Positions 10,672 to 22,106 of a DNA stretch of 64,000 nt are shown here, piece by piece. A program made the position numbers and the translations under genes. How positions within the stretch are numbered: position 1 is the stretch's first letter; each line of letters opens with the position of its first letter. The notes beneath the pieces were generated by a model. The model had not been told where the DNA came from. It ran no database searches and saw only the letters and a program-made list of their open reading frames with translations. Location: the NCBI GenBank assembly GCA_027422505.1, contig JAPQWV010001551.1:18396-82395 (forward strand), given 5' to 3'. Origin of the DNA: Craterostigma plantagineum (Eukaryota; Streptophyta; Magnoliopsida; Lamiales; Linderniaceae).

Positions 10672-11736
10672 TCACACCGAGCCTCTGTACAGATCGTAGG
10701 GGGCCCACAAAGAATCCAATGGGCAAGGTTTCCTCGAGTCGAGCCTCAGCCATGGCTTTCCACTCCCACTCCAATGCAGAAGGCTCACAGGGCCGGGATG
10801 CAAATCCCTGCAACTGCCCCTAACGTTGTCCCCGCCGAGCCCATGCTGATTCCACCTGTGCTCGATGGCTGCCACCTGTCCCGCGAACACCAATAGGAAG
10901 GGAGGCAGTGACCCAGATCATAGATTCTCTTCTCGCTAGTCTTTTGAACCTCCATCCAATGCTCGATCCTCCTCGTGTATCCCCATTTTCGCCACCTCAG
11001 CAGATCGACCACCATTACCCCAGTGTTGAAATAGCATGGCCTTCGATAGGAGAAGACATTCGTATACTTTTCGCTCGACCAGAAATGGTCAGTGAAGTAC
11101 TTTGTGAAGTTGGCGTGGCAGTACTCAGGTGCACCGATGGTCTTTCTGCCCAGTCTCGTGGCCCATAGCTTAGATATGTCGTCTACTACGATAAGGTCTG
11201 AGTCTAAGTAGATGACCCTCTTCACGCATGGCTCTAACAAGTCGGCTAGGTAGTTCCTTGCGTAGTTCAATGGCTGTTCTAGGGCTTGCCTGACTGAGGT
11301 GGAGATTAAGCTTCTAACCCTCTGTGGATCGAAGTAGTAGATTCTGAAGTTCAGCTGAGGGAAGGTCGATCGAACTAGGGTTTTCGAGGCTGGTCTCTGA
11401 GACTAGGAAGTGGAAGAAGACGTTGGTTGGACACTTTGAGTGCTGAAGAATGGAGTGGACGGCGGCGATGGAGCCACGGAGGTAGTCTGCGTCGAGGGTG
11501 ATTGCCACGTGGACTAGGGATGGATCGCAGGCGCTTGAGTTCTTATGAGGCGCTGGAGAGCTGCATTCCTTCGAATTGGTGAAAATTGGGGCTTTTCGGA
11601 AATTGAACCTGCGGTGTGAATCGACGGCGGAGGACGTAATCGCTTCCGCCGGCGGAAAGGATTGGAGGGAAGGGGCGAGCACGATGACGAACATCAAGGC
11701 GGAGAGAACCCAGGAGAATCTCAGCAGCCACAGCAT
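10672..11736 (-). CDS. GATL: galacturonosyltransferase-like protein (GATL, GT8 family)
   Basis: An intronless gene, as is usual for GATLs. The start is placed at 11736 ([16 protein letters not shown]), giving a short N-terminal membrane anchor; an upstream in-frame ATG at 11862 looks like leader. GT8 landmarks are clear: [15 protein letters not shown], the DxD metal site in [42 protein letters not shown] and [12 protein letters not shown] near the C-terminus. The protein acts in the Golgi on cell-wall polysaccharides (pectin or xylan side). Two single-base breaks interrupt the frame: one in the GGG run at 11378-11380, one in the CCC run at 10912-10914. Correct GATL sequence lies on both sides of each, so sequencing indels are more likely than decay, but a recent pseudogene cannot be excluded. 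Confidence 0.88.
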
Positions 11737-13535
11737 TTTGCCGCCGCAACTGTACGGCGATTTCTTCCTCCTTTTCTGCGATTGCGGATGAGATAACAGG
11801 GAGACGAGGAACGCCGGCGTTCCTCTGAGGTCCGCCAGAGTTGAGATCGGAGAACTGTCCAATCCAATGCCTTGCCAAGAATCACAAATTTTATACCTAA
11901 AATTAACAAAATCTCAGAATAATCGAGAAATTACGGCTAGCCTCCTCCTCCTCCTCTCTCTAATGGTACCGGCGCGAGTGATTCTCAGATTTCCACTCCA
12001 CCGCAGAGAAAATATCAGTGAGAGAGAAGCAGTCAATCCGTTGAAATGAAAGTGATGATAAGAAACGGTGTGGCTGATGCTAATGTGCGCCGGCGGAGAC
12101 GACGACGTGCGTACCATAAAAGTACGTGTCTGTGGAGACGATGAAGAGCAGCTTAGCTTAGCTTCCTTTGAGTGAAGGAGGATTGATTTTATATTTTTTT
12201 ATTTATTTATTTACTTAATAATAACGTTAATATAAATAAATATGAAATTTGAGGAAATGCCAGCTGTTAATGTGTTGCACAAAATGGACGAAAGGCGTAC
12301 ACATCCTCACTGGACACATGAAGCTTTTATTTAATTGTCATTTATTGCATCATTATCTCAAGTTTAGAGCTTTTATGTCAAATCAATATCTTTATCTTGG
12401 CAATTTTTTTCTTTTTTCTTTTAAATTTTTTTTATCAGTATGTGTGTAAACGGCTTGAGACTTCCTTTTTTTTTCAAGGGATTTCTATTAGAGACAAGAA
12501 AAAATTACAATGAGATAAAGAAAGATTTCAAGCATGCCTTTTCTATTAGAGACGAAAAAATTACAATGAGATAAAGATCCCAAGCAGGCCTCATGACACA
12601 ATGCAGAGAGTCATGTGGGCAAACAACAAAGTACAAACCAAACCAAAAGCAAAAAAGGCCGCAAAACAAACGCTTCAGCTCAAATTAGATAGCAAATACA
12701 TAGATTCAACACGAAAAAACACAGCACGTGAAGGAAAGACGTATCCAAAATAAGCTTCGTCCATGGTCGAACATAACCCCTTTTGAAACAACTTCAACCC
12801 ACAAAATCGACTATGCTTTTGGCAAGCAACCACCCGAAGGCTCGTGTTTCAGCACTGTCCAACTCATTTCAACGGACCTACTGCCCATATATTTACTATA
12901 GCACTTCAAATCCAAAGTCCGCCGAAGATGCGCAAAAGAAGAAGACAAAGTCTCAAAAGAGAAAGAAAACCCCAAAAAGGGGAAGAAACCCCACACGTAG
13001 GAGACGAACTCCACGAGGGGGAAATGCACTCCTAAACAAGGAGACTGAGAACCCCACAAGGGGAAAGATGCACTCCCAAAAAGGAGACTGAGACTCCCAC
13101 GGGGGAGAGAAACCATAAGCATGACAAGGAAAACGAGGAAAGAGGCCGAAATCAGAAGTAACAAAGTCCTCTCCCCCCAATCCTCCTTCAATGGAAGAGA
13201 GGGGGGAGAAGAGATTTGAGCTAGGGTTTTGGGGTGCGGCGGATTTTTTTAGAGAGAGAAAGTTAGATCTAGTAGGCGACACTTATTACAGTAAAACCGG
13301 CTTGTTGACACTTGAGATAGTCGAACTTTTTGCTATATTAAAATAAATACAGAAAATTGAAACTCGAAGATTGTTGCTACATTTATTCCTGCTTTCGGCC
13401 GAACTAAACCTCTTTTATCTATAACTTTTGTAGTTTATCCAGACAACAATTCTTAATTACTTCCATTGGAATCGAACTCATCTACCTACTTTACTAACGT
13501 AGAGCATCTTAGAGTAATTGTTATCAAAATTATTA
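11737..13535. other. GATL leader and repeat-containing intergenic DNA
   Basis: 11737-12170 is the probable leader and promoter of the GATL gene. A duplicated block (about 12485-12525 and 12540-12575, sharing AAAAATTACAATGAGATAAAGA) follows. 12955-13215 is rich in short palindromes (see separate entry). No gene is supported. Confidence 0.5.
12955..13215. repeat. array of short C-run/G-run hairpins
   Basis: Successive perfect or near-perfect mini-palindromes: CCCCAAAAAGGGG, CTCCTAAACAAGGAG, CCCCACAAGGGG, CTCCCAAAAAGGAG and CTCCCACGGGGGAG. A larger one follows, with CTCTCCCCCC near 13173 pairing with GGGGGGAG near 13201. ACTGAGA-type spacers recur. The unit resembles dispersed plant repeat sequence; the family was not identified. 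Confidence 0.5.
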
Positions 13536-14183
13536 GGGGGTGTTTGTTTTAGGTGATCCAAAATTACGGTGATACGCATATCACGGTGGTGTGAGTATCA
13601 TCGGAATGTGGATTAAGGTGATATGTCATCAGTGTGTTTGTTTTAAGGTGATATTTCGTTTTGCAGATCAACATGATATGGAAGTATTCTGTTTGTTTAA
13701 TCACTGTGATGTGTAGGTTGATGTTGTATAAATGTCATATTTGAATAATGTATTAATAATGTGTAGGTGATATTTTATGTGATAATCATTAATATTTTAA
13801 AATTTACATATTTATAAGCATTATTTATATTTATATATTTTTTTAAAATATAAGTGTAAATATTTTAAATAACTGAAATATTTTAAGATTTAATTATGTT
13901 AATCACGTAATTAAATATTTATAATGGCATATAAAGTAATAATGTTAAAATATGAGGGGTATTTTCGTTCATTAAAAAGTTAGATAAATCACCCCATCAC
14001 CGTGATGTTGGATCACTTAGGTTTTTTGGGGTGATCTGAAATATGAAATTCACCTCATTTTCATCACCTAGGTGATCCAACATTCCGGTGATGACTCATC
14101 ACCTAGATTAAAAACACAGTGATAAGTGGTAAATGAGATGATCACGGTGTATTTTGGAAGATTACCCCAAAACAAACACCCCC
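13536..14183. mobile_element. Tourist-like MITE (PIF/Harbinger type)
   Basis: Begins GGGGGTGTTTGTTTT and ends with the inverted form AAAACAAACACCCCC. It is flanked by TTA (13533-13535, 14184-14186), the PIF/Harbinger target. The interior is 648 bp, AT-rich and non-coding, with several GGTGAT-type internal repeats near both ends. Confidence 0.85.
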
Positions 14184-14359
14184 TTAGTTTGTATATAATC
14201 ATAATTGCTATTTGACCCTTAATTCTAAATATATTCCAATTATATCATTTAATCAATTTTATGGACTTAAAAATAATTAAAAAAATAAAACTTTATATTA
14301 TAATTTCATCTATTAAAACTAACTTAAAACATAATTTTTACAGAACCAAAGACAGTGGG

Positions 14360-15234
14360 TAGTACTGCCAAAACGGGCCTGGGCTAGCAGGCCGGCCTGC
14401 CAAAGTGGTGGGGCGGGCTCTGAAATTTTAGGCCCACTTGGAGGCGGCCTGGGCGGGCAAGCCCGCGTGAGCCGCGGGTAGGCCCGCCCAAAAATAAAAA
14501 AATATAGAACTATATTATATAGTTAATTTACTAATAAATTAATAGTAACATCTACACATAAATACCTACTTGACTAAAATTTTTACAGATATGTACCTAT
14601 GTCGGAAATTTTTATAGATAGGTACCGATTTCATGTTTATCAGTTTCTTCAGTCACACCGTATTTTCTTGTATATGGCATACCATAACACGTTTATATAG
14701 GGTACCTAAATGTGTTTGTACGACGTATCTTCTGTGTTAAAGATGGCGTAGTAAATGTGCTAATACGGCGTACCATTTTCTCAATGTATGACGTACCACA
14801 ACACATTGATATAGGGTACCTAGATGTGTTCTATGGCATACCTGCGGCAGATCGGGTACCTATCTGCGAAAAATTTATTCTACTAGGTAACTACATATAA
14901 AAAAATCTGACAGGATACTAATGTACAAGTTTTTTTTCCAACGTGGGTATTTATGTGTTAAATTATATTGACTTTATTTTTTAAATTATGATTTATATTT
15001 TAATAACATAAAAAAATTAATAAAGAAGTTGATTAAATTAGATATATATTTCATATTGTAATCTTCATTTTTATATATTTTTTCCAATTTTTTTTTTATT
15101 TTTTCTTTTTTTTTTAAACTGGCCGGCTAAGCCCACCAGGCCCGCTACCCGCCTGCAGGCGGGCTTACCCACCCCCGCCCCGCCTGTGGCGGGCTAGGGG
15201 CCGGCCTGTCCGCCGGCCCGTTTTGACTGTACTA
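14360..15234. mobile_element. non-autonomous hAT element
   Basis: The termini TAGTACTGCCAAAACGGGCC and, inverted, TAGTACAGTCAAAACGGGCC are flanked by the 8-bp duplication ACAGTGGG (14352-14359, 15235-15242), diagnostic of hAT. The ends are GC-rich and the centre AT-rich, without coding capacity. A second small element is nested in it. Confidence 0.88.
14554..14959. mobile_element. small TIR element nested in the hAT
   Basis: The inverted ends ACACATAAATACCTAC and GTGGGTATTTATGTGT bound about 400 bp. The interior holds repeated GGTACC/GGGTACCTA blocks. The target-site duplication is not clear (possibly TA). Confidence 0.6.
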
Positions 15235-15287
15235 ACAGTGGGCGTGCAAAAATACTAGTAGTGGACATATTAGTAGTTCACTCATTG

Positions 15288-15425
15288 TTATCAAGTTTCG
15301 ATTTTTATGTATTGGGCTTATTGGTTCAATCACTTTATTGTATCAAGTTTCGATTTTATATATTTGGCTTAGTAGTTCAATAACTTCATTATCAAGTTTT
15401 GATTTTTATATATTGGGCTTTGATC
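15288..15425. repeat. tandem repeat, three units of about 55 bp
   Basis: Three imperfect copies of a unit that starts ATCAAGTTTCGATTTTTAT and continues with TTGGGCTTA and GTTCAAT. No coding meaning. Confidence 0.8.
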
Positions 15426-16292
15426 TCTCAATCTATCTCAAAGTCAATACATCCTTGAAACCTATATCCTATAAAACAGACTCTTATGAGCTTGACTCGA
15501 ATCAAATTATGAATCCGACCCGAATAATAAACACGGGTCGATCAAATCGGTTCGACCCGCTACACTATTATTACTTTGGGTCCGTTTACTTGCCCCGATA
15601 AGATAAAAGCAACCCAAGATAAAAATCTAGATAATATCAACGAGACAACGTAATCTAGCGTGTCATTCCATCAAATATTCATTTTCAGTTGCTATTACAA
15701 TAAATTATAATGACAGCTTCGACCCATGTAAAGTGACCTTGTTAACCCTGCTTCCAGAATAACTCACGGTTCGTCTTCTTCAATCAACATTTCAAAACAC
15801 AGCAAGTGATGCTCTGCTAATGATATCGCAGCTTCCGTGCATCCGTGTGCATAAAGGCCGTTCTACCAAGAGGTAATTTCGAGTGTGTATTATTTCCTTC
15901 TGGTTACAGCCTAGGGCTCAGAGATTAATAATATGATTGACTTTTTGCGAGTTTGTGGTATGTAAATCTTTTGAGTTAATATTACAACTATTGTTCGGAT
16001 GGGTAGCAGGGGCATTACTTTAACAATTTCAGGTTTAGTTTGGCTATGATATGGTTCACTGGTAAAAATTTGGGAGTCTTACGACTAATGGAGCAAGATT
16101 ATTGGTTTTTTTTAGATGAACTTCTTTCAAATTGCTAGGTCAGCTGGATACATTGTTGTAGGACAATGATCCGAGGTGTTAGTTGCTAAATTTTCTCGTA
16201 TCGTATTCAATTGGAGGAATTTTTTCTACACCGATTCTTTCATTCCAACCTTGTTGTTGGTGTAATGTTCTTATTTATGTTCAATTTCTGTA

Positions 16293-16791
16293 GGATGTCT
16301 TCTGAAAATGGTTTTCGGCATGGTCAACTGATGGATTTACGATATAACGTCGACAAATGTACCTGTTTTTATGCACAACAAGCTTTTGTGGAATTAGTTG
16401 GTCCGAACAAGGCTTCTGTAGGTAAGTTGTACGCCGTCTGTAAAAGTCGTGCATGCCGATATTTCAAATGGTTAGATCCAAAAGCGTAACATATCTCAAC
16501 TCCGACAACGAAACATCTGAACCTTTACTAAACAACAACGATGTTGAAGGGCAGTTTCACGATTCAACTATTGACATTAGCGCCGTTTACGAGGAGTTGA
16601 CGATGATGAAGCATGAACTTACAGAAAATCGTAGGGAGATGAAGGAGATAAGCATTGACATTGGTGCCATAAAGGCCTCAGTATTGGCTGACCAAACCGA
16701 TGTCAAGAAACTGCGTAGAAGCGTTGCCAAAATGAAGAAGTTGGTTGTACTTGGAGTTTTACTTCAACTTTATCTTGCGTTTGTCAAGTAA
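16293..16791 (+). CDS. GRF-type zinc-finger protein inside the PIF/Harbinger element
   Basis: A CTGTAG acceptor just before 16293 leads to MSSENGFRHGQ. Then comes a Cys-x-Cys start (CTCFYAQQAF), and a GKLYAVCKSRACRYFKWLD end; the final C...C..FKW.D block is the signature of GRF zinc fingers. The frame shifts by one base near 16485 and continues through an acidic linker and a coiled-coil stretch (MKHELTENRREMKE). It ends in a hydrophobic tail (KLVVLGVLLQLYLAF). This layout of finger, coiled coil and C-terminal hydrophobic segment is that of the plant At4g04775-like proteins, whose function is unknown. It lies on the opposite strand to the transposase, within the same inverted repeats. Confidence 0.65.
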
Positions 16792-17000
16792 AATTTTACC
16801 TAGTTTTTGGACTATATTGATGTTCCGTAATGCAGCCGTGGAGGTAGACTTATAATCTATGCTTAATCCTATTTCGTATCAACCTATTTTAGAACGTATT
16901 TTGTATGCATAATAGCTTGTGTACCCATCTTGGAATGGAATGTAAAAAAATATTGTTCAGTGAAGTAAAAACTTCTACGTGTACATGTCATTCAAACTGA

Positions 17001-17186
17001 AGGCTTTACTGAATCAAGCAATAGCTTGAATATTTATGGCAAATCTAGCTATTAACTCATTGGTGGTTGGAGATTAGATGGCATTAAAGCCAATATTGAA
17101 GTTGATGGCTTTACTTAATCAAGCAATAGCTTGAATATTTATAGCAAATCTAGATATTACTCGTTGGTGGTTGGAGATTTGATGGA
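17001..17186. repeat. tandem duplication inside the PIF/Harbinger element
   Basis: Two copies of about 90-100 bp, both containing AATCAAGCAATAGCTTGAAT and TGGTGGTTGGAGATT. Confidence 0.75.
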
Positions 17187-17616
17187 AGCCAATCACAGCT
17201 ACCGCATAGCAGCCTCTGCTATATAACTGGCGCCCTCGTAAGAAAGCAATTACAAATCAGCTTTGGCAACGTGGTGGACGATGGAAAAAGTATTGCTTTC
17301 ACTAATATATTTATTCCTCTTCGTGTTAAATAGAAATGGAAATAAGTGGTGTCCTCTTAAGCAATAAATAGTCGGTCGCTTAATAACCTCATACGAGTAG
17401 ATGCATATAACTTGATGGGCTTAAGTATTGCGTTGACTTGTACATTTGTTCCCTATTTTTGAGGTTTCGACATTAGTAACTTAAAGCATCAAGCTGACTA
17501 CCTTTTCCACCCCTTTTGGACGAAGCATGTTGATGAGTTTGTGATCACGAGTTTGTGCAAACAAAAGGATCTAGGTTAGTTCAAAGTGGGAGAACCCAAA
17601 GATGGCATTGTGAAGA

Positions 17617-18085
17617 TCATCCATGATCAAATTTATCTGGAGTTCGGTTACACTTAGCGAATGGGTCTTTCTGGAAGAAAAAAACATAATAAATTATACG
17701 TCAAATAAGGACAATTACACATATGAAAAAATAATTTAGTGTGAAGTACATACCTTAACGTATGCATCCCAACATTGGTCTTCGAACACATCAATCATCT
17801 TTGTTGAGTCATTCCAGCCTATTCCGATCATACTCAGCATAGTGGATAGACTATGATAACAATTTTTCCAACTTTGCAATCGAAGTTATGTGCGGTGTAG
17901 CACACAGATCGGTACCAGGAAATTTGTCGATGATTCTTGCTTCTAAGATCTTTAAATACCCAGCCTTAAAGCCATTTTCCTGTCTCAATCCACTTGTGGC
18001 TATCTCATTCATCGCATTAAGGAGTGTCACTTCCTCTTGTTAGATTCCACCCGCGACGACTATTACATTCTTTTGGAGATGCATT
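17617..18085 (-). pseudogene. Myb/SANT-like ORF1 of PIF/Harbinger
   Basis: The minus-strand sequence reads RRGWNL near 18045, then after a one-base break TLLNAMNEIATSG, NGFKAGYLKILEARI, FPGTDLCATPHI and GWNDSTKMIDVFEDQCWDAYVK. This is the pattern of the plant Myb/SANT-like DNA-binding domain used by PIF/Harbinger ORF1. A GTATGT donor at 17753 and TTCCAG acceptor at 17671 join it to a short last exon, KDPFAKCNRTPDKF. Several stops or shifts make it non-functional as written. Confidence 0.7.
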
Positions 18086-18252
18086 TATTGGGAATCAACA
18101 AGCAGCATAAAAAGACTAATAACATCATTGAAATCCGTTATGACATATAAATGAAGGTCAGACTTCCAGTGTGACCAACAAAATACAAAGTACACAATGA
18201 CAAACACGTAACTCAAGGCACAACACTATGTCTCCACTCATTAAAACTAATA

Positions 18253-19255
18253 TTAGCTAACATATCCCTCAAATTTGCCCACTCGACTGAAGTTGGTTCC
18301 AGCTTCTTCTTCGAGAGGATCTTCTGGCATATCCCTACAAATAAACTTGTGGAGTATGCAGCATGCCATCACGATTCGGTTGTGGGTTACGATTGGAAAG
18401 TAAGATGGAGATCTTAGTATAGCCCAACGTTTTTTAGTAAGCGAAAGCATCGTTCGATCATAAACTCACTATCACACAAAGTTCCCTGTTGATAATAAAA
18501 TAAATAGTATAACAATTAATGATTCATTCATTTGCCCAACATTGACAAAGTACCTTTGGAACCTTAAGTTCAAATCTTCTAGAGATTGCATCCCGTAGAA
18601 CTCTACTGTCTGCCGCAGATCCTTCCCAACCACATAAAACATAGGTAAACATCATACTTGGGTCACATGCGCCAAGTACATTGATCGTAACATCGCCCTT
18701 CCGATTGCGATATCTAGGTTTCTCTAATTCATGCACGACTACTTTTATATGGGTTCCATCTAACGCTCCAAGACAACCTTATATGGAGATTTAAGAATAA
18801 GAATAATGTTCCAGCAATGGTGTTCAATATAAATTTTGACCGAACACCAATACCTTAAAATGTTTCCACCAATAGTCAGTATTGTCTTCAGCTACTGGTT
18901 CATGTGGCACAATAAGCAGACGGTGTAATTTAAAAATAGCATTTAAAGTCGCATGAAAATACTTCGAAATAGATGCCCCAGACTTTCTAAAGTTTTTTTG
19001 CACAATCCGATTTTTGGTATTATCCGATATAATAACCAGAAACATCGTCTCCTTGTCCTCACAGTAGTATATCTAGATTTCTTAAGGCCTCTAACATTCA
19101 GTATAAGAACCAAGAGTGCTTCGAAGGTTTTGCGGTTCATTCTTAGATGATCGTGGCACGTTACGTCAGACATGGACACTAATTCGTCGAGGTTAACTAT
19201 CTGTTTGGGTATCTTCTCGATCAAACTATACTTTATTGGTGTTCTTTTCCTCTCA
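18253..19255 (-). pseudogene. PIF/Harbinger transposase (DDE_Tnp_4 nuclease), deleted
   Basis: Successive minus-strand blocks match the family. The N-terminal part has IEKIPKQIVNLDELV and HLRMNRKTFEALL. Then come NFRKSGASISKYFHATLNAI, GALDGTHIKVV (first catalytic Asp), RNRKGDVTINVLGACD and GWEGSAADSRVLRDAI (second Asp). EFMIERCFRLL (catalytic Glu region) and KRWAILRSP...ACCILHKFICRD close it. The stretch that normally lies between the second Asp and the Glu (the GYTNGEGFLAPYRG-type block) is missing, and frames change near 19050 and 18450. The copy is therefore inactive. Confidence 0.85.
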
Positions 19256-20093
19256 GAACAATTCTATCCTTCAGGCGTCTAACGTAGATCGAAAGTAGGA
19301 GCAACAAGAAAATAATTTGTTGCATAAATGTTTGTAAGATCACATATCATTTCACTTTTCCATTGAAGTTAATGTCCATTCCACATCTGCGGAACATAAC
19401 TAATCTTCACTCAAGAACTGATAATTGAGATGTTAACAATAACAAATATGAATAACTAAACAGCACAAACGCTATAACAGAACAACTAAAAGCAATGCTA
19501 ACAGAACCAGATTGAAATTAATTTTAGAAATTAAATTGGTCAAACAGGATAAAAATGGATTAATCACATATCTCCAACACATGATAACCAATCCGAATAT
19601 CGGTTGATGTAAACAACTGACATGGAGCAGATAAACTTCCACCGATAATCACGTAACGCGTACCAAAAGAACAGCATATGTGATTGCTTAGACATAAAAT
19701 ATCATCGAAGTTTCATATACAATACTTGTTCGATTAACAAACCTCCTTCAAGATATCGTCGGGATTAGAGTTGCTACGGAAAACCCGAGATATGTTAGCT
19801 ATTTATTATGGTAGAGTTCGGCTTCAAGAGAGTTGCCGGCTACCTTCGAAATCGGCGCCTCAGCTTCAATCGTCTAGGTGTTAAATTATAATGGAGGGGG
19901 TATTTTTGCCTTTTCTTTTTTTTTTTTTTTTATCTTGGGTTGATAAAGTTATCTGACCTGATCTACTGGATTAAGATATCTTGGATTTGGATGCTTATTG
20001 TAACGGGCATATTAACTCACAATCCAATCTAAGTGACAAGTTTCCGTAAGATAAAAAGTCCCTTATCAATTATCCACGCTACTAAACGGACCC

Positions 20094-20483
20094 TTTTATT
20101 TTATTTCTGGACAGTTTGGCTAAGGCAAACGGCTGGTCGAGAAATGACGTGTAAATTGCATGACGAAAATATAAACTCGGACATAGTAAATTACTCTAAT
20201 AACCCTCAGCTGAGGTATGCATAGCAATGGCATCCAATTCAATACTGTGGACAGCTCACCTCTCTCCATCCATCCAATCTCCCAAAAGGCAGCCCAATTT
20301 CTTCTTCTTCTTCTCCTTCAATCTTTCCTTAATTTGTGAGGTGCCATTAAAGTCCATAGTAAAATCAGTAACACATCGCCCACAGGTAGCTAATAATCCT
20401 CGGGAAAAAATAGTGTGATGATTGAAAAAGTGGGGAGAAATGTAGCTCTACGTTGAGTTTGATTTACTGATTGTTGAAGACAA
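20094..20483. other. promoter and leader of the next gene
   Basis: No separate gene. An open frame at 20227-20418 has the low-complexity composition of a leader (CT-rich stretch at 20300). Confidence 0.45.
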
Positions 20484-22106
20484 ATGGGTGGTACGGACGG
20501 TAATAATAATAATAGTTCTGTGGCGAGTGGGAAACGTTGCAGAGATCCTGAAGATGAGGTCTACGTCGATAATCTAAACTCCCACAAGCGTTATCTTAGT
20601 GAGGTATCAATTTCCCCCCCTTTTTTTTCCTTTTCGTTGTTCTTCCTTGATATGTGTATTTCTTAGTAATTGGGGCGTCGATTGTTTTGAGAAAAATGCA
20701 TTTTTTTGTTTCGTAAAATTAGGAAAAATCAATTGGTGGGTTCGTTCTTGTTTCTGTAGTTCTGTAGCAACAACATAACATTGTGTAAGAACTTGTGCTT
20801 CGCAAGCTGAATCGAGCTGACTGTTTTATGGGCTTGCCTTTCCCCATTAGTGAAATCGATCAGTTCTTCGATTTGAGTTCTTCAATCATAACTTCCAAGC
20901 TCTGATTCGATGCTCGGTTTTAGTTGTGGTAATAGCTTCTTGAAGTTCTCTGTGATATGATATAGCAGTTTGTACCTAAAACGTCGCGATCTTACATGAA
21001 TTTTCTTCTATCTCGAGTTTGATTGTACTATGTTGCTGTCTTGTAATATAATTGCAATTCGTATATCTCTTCAACGGCAGATTATGGCTTCAAGCATGAA
21101 TGGATTGACAGTAGGCGAAACACTTTCTCATAACATCGCTGATTCTCCCGCAAGGTGCAAAAAAGCGCATTCAGTCTCGTTTTAGTAATCTCCGTCGATT
21201 CTTTTACAGAAAAACAGCTCGCGCAATCATATATAGAGCAGCATTAAAATGCTATCACCGCACATTATAATTCCTATTTTTAATCGTTTTAAGATTGTTT
21301 TGGACCAAGATTTGATTTTTTTCCCTCGTCATGTCGTTAAAGGGCGTGTTTGGTATGCAGAAAAGAAACAAAAAGTGATGGTTGGTACGCATCGAATCGC
21401 TGCACGTTATGCTTCGCGTGTCATACCATTGAATTTTCTCCTTTACTTTTCTGCATTCAATTCCTCCCCCCAAACGCGCCCTAACATTCGGCGCAAGCCA
21501 AAGAAAAAAACTAATCTTTATTGGCGTGTGACCCAGTTTTCAGTTAGGAATGCGATCTTAATCATATAAAATCGTTTTTCACATAGTCGAATCTTATGCA
21601 TTTTTCAGGGACGACATGTCGATACAATACTCTCCCATGTCAGAAGATTCCGACGACTCGAGATATTACGACGGCAGCCATTCCCAACCCGAGAGCGCGC
21701 CCACGAGCCCGTCTCTCCTTGCAGGTACCCTAAAAACGGGCCCGTCCCGATGGGCCCGCCGACTAATCCTCGTCAGCCGAGAAATTCGGACGCCGAGGGC
21801 GGAAATTGTAGCAGCAGCAGCAGATTCCCTTCTTCGCCGAGCGATATTTGCCACTCGGCGGATTTACGAAGGGCGGCGCTTTTGAGGTCCGTGCAGATGA
21901 GGGCTCAGCCTTCGCCGGTCGGCGGCGAATATGAAGAGCGCTTTTCGTGTACTTACGCAAAAGCGTCGGCGACCGTCGACGAAAAAGGACGTGGAAAAGC
22001 GCACTGTGAGGCGGCCGGCGATGGTACGAAGGGGGACGGGGAAAAGGTAGTGCCTTGTCGGAGTTTAGATATGAAGGCGGGCGGAGATAAACTTTCCGGC
22101 GAGTGA
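20484..22106 (+). CDS. Ser-rich plant protein of unknown function
   Basis: Three exons: 20484-20603 (MGGTDGNNNNSSVASGKRC, then HKRYLSE), 21081-21154 (IMASSMNGLTVGETL) and 21609-22106. Splice sites are GT-AG and the phases agree. Exon 3 continues with SIQYSPMSEDSDDSRYY and a Pro/Ser-rich region. A one-base deletion near 21711 is needed to pass from PESAPTSP into the frame reading RYPKNGPVPMGPPTNP, then DLRRAALLRSVQMRAQ to the stop at 22104. The product is about 230 residues. No catalytic domain is visible. The basic N-terminus (KRCRDPEDE) and acidic Ser/Asp patches suggest a nuclear or regulatory role, but that is inference. I do not recognise a named family. Confidence 0.7.

Larger units (their letters stand above)
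15578..20093. mobile_element. PIF/Harbinger transposon with three ORFs
   Basis: The inverted ends GGGTCCGTTTACTTG and (inverted) GGGTCCGTTTAGTAG are flanked by TTT on both sides. TTT is a variant of the usual 3-bp PIF/Harbinger target, so the exact borders are less certain than the identity. Inside are a DDE_Tnp_4-type transposase (minus), a Myb/SANT-like ORF1 (minus) and a GRF-type zinc-finger ORF (plus). Transposase and Myb-like protein together are the hallmark of the superfamily. The transposase is deleted and frame-broken, so the copy is not autonomous. Confidence 0.85.

Noticed and set aside
12811..13191. Long minus-strand frame rich in Leu, Ser and Phe
   Set aside because: It reads through the hairpin array on the opposite strand; composition is not protein-like.
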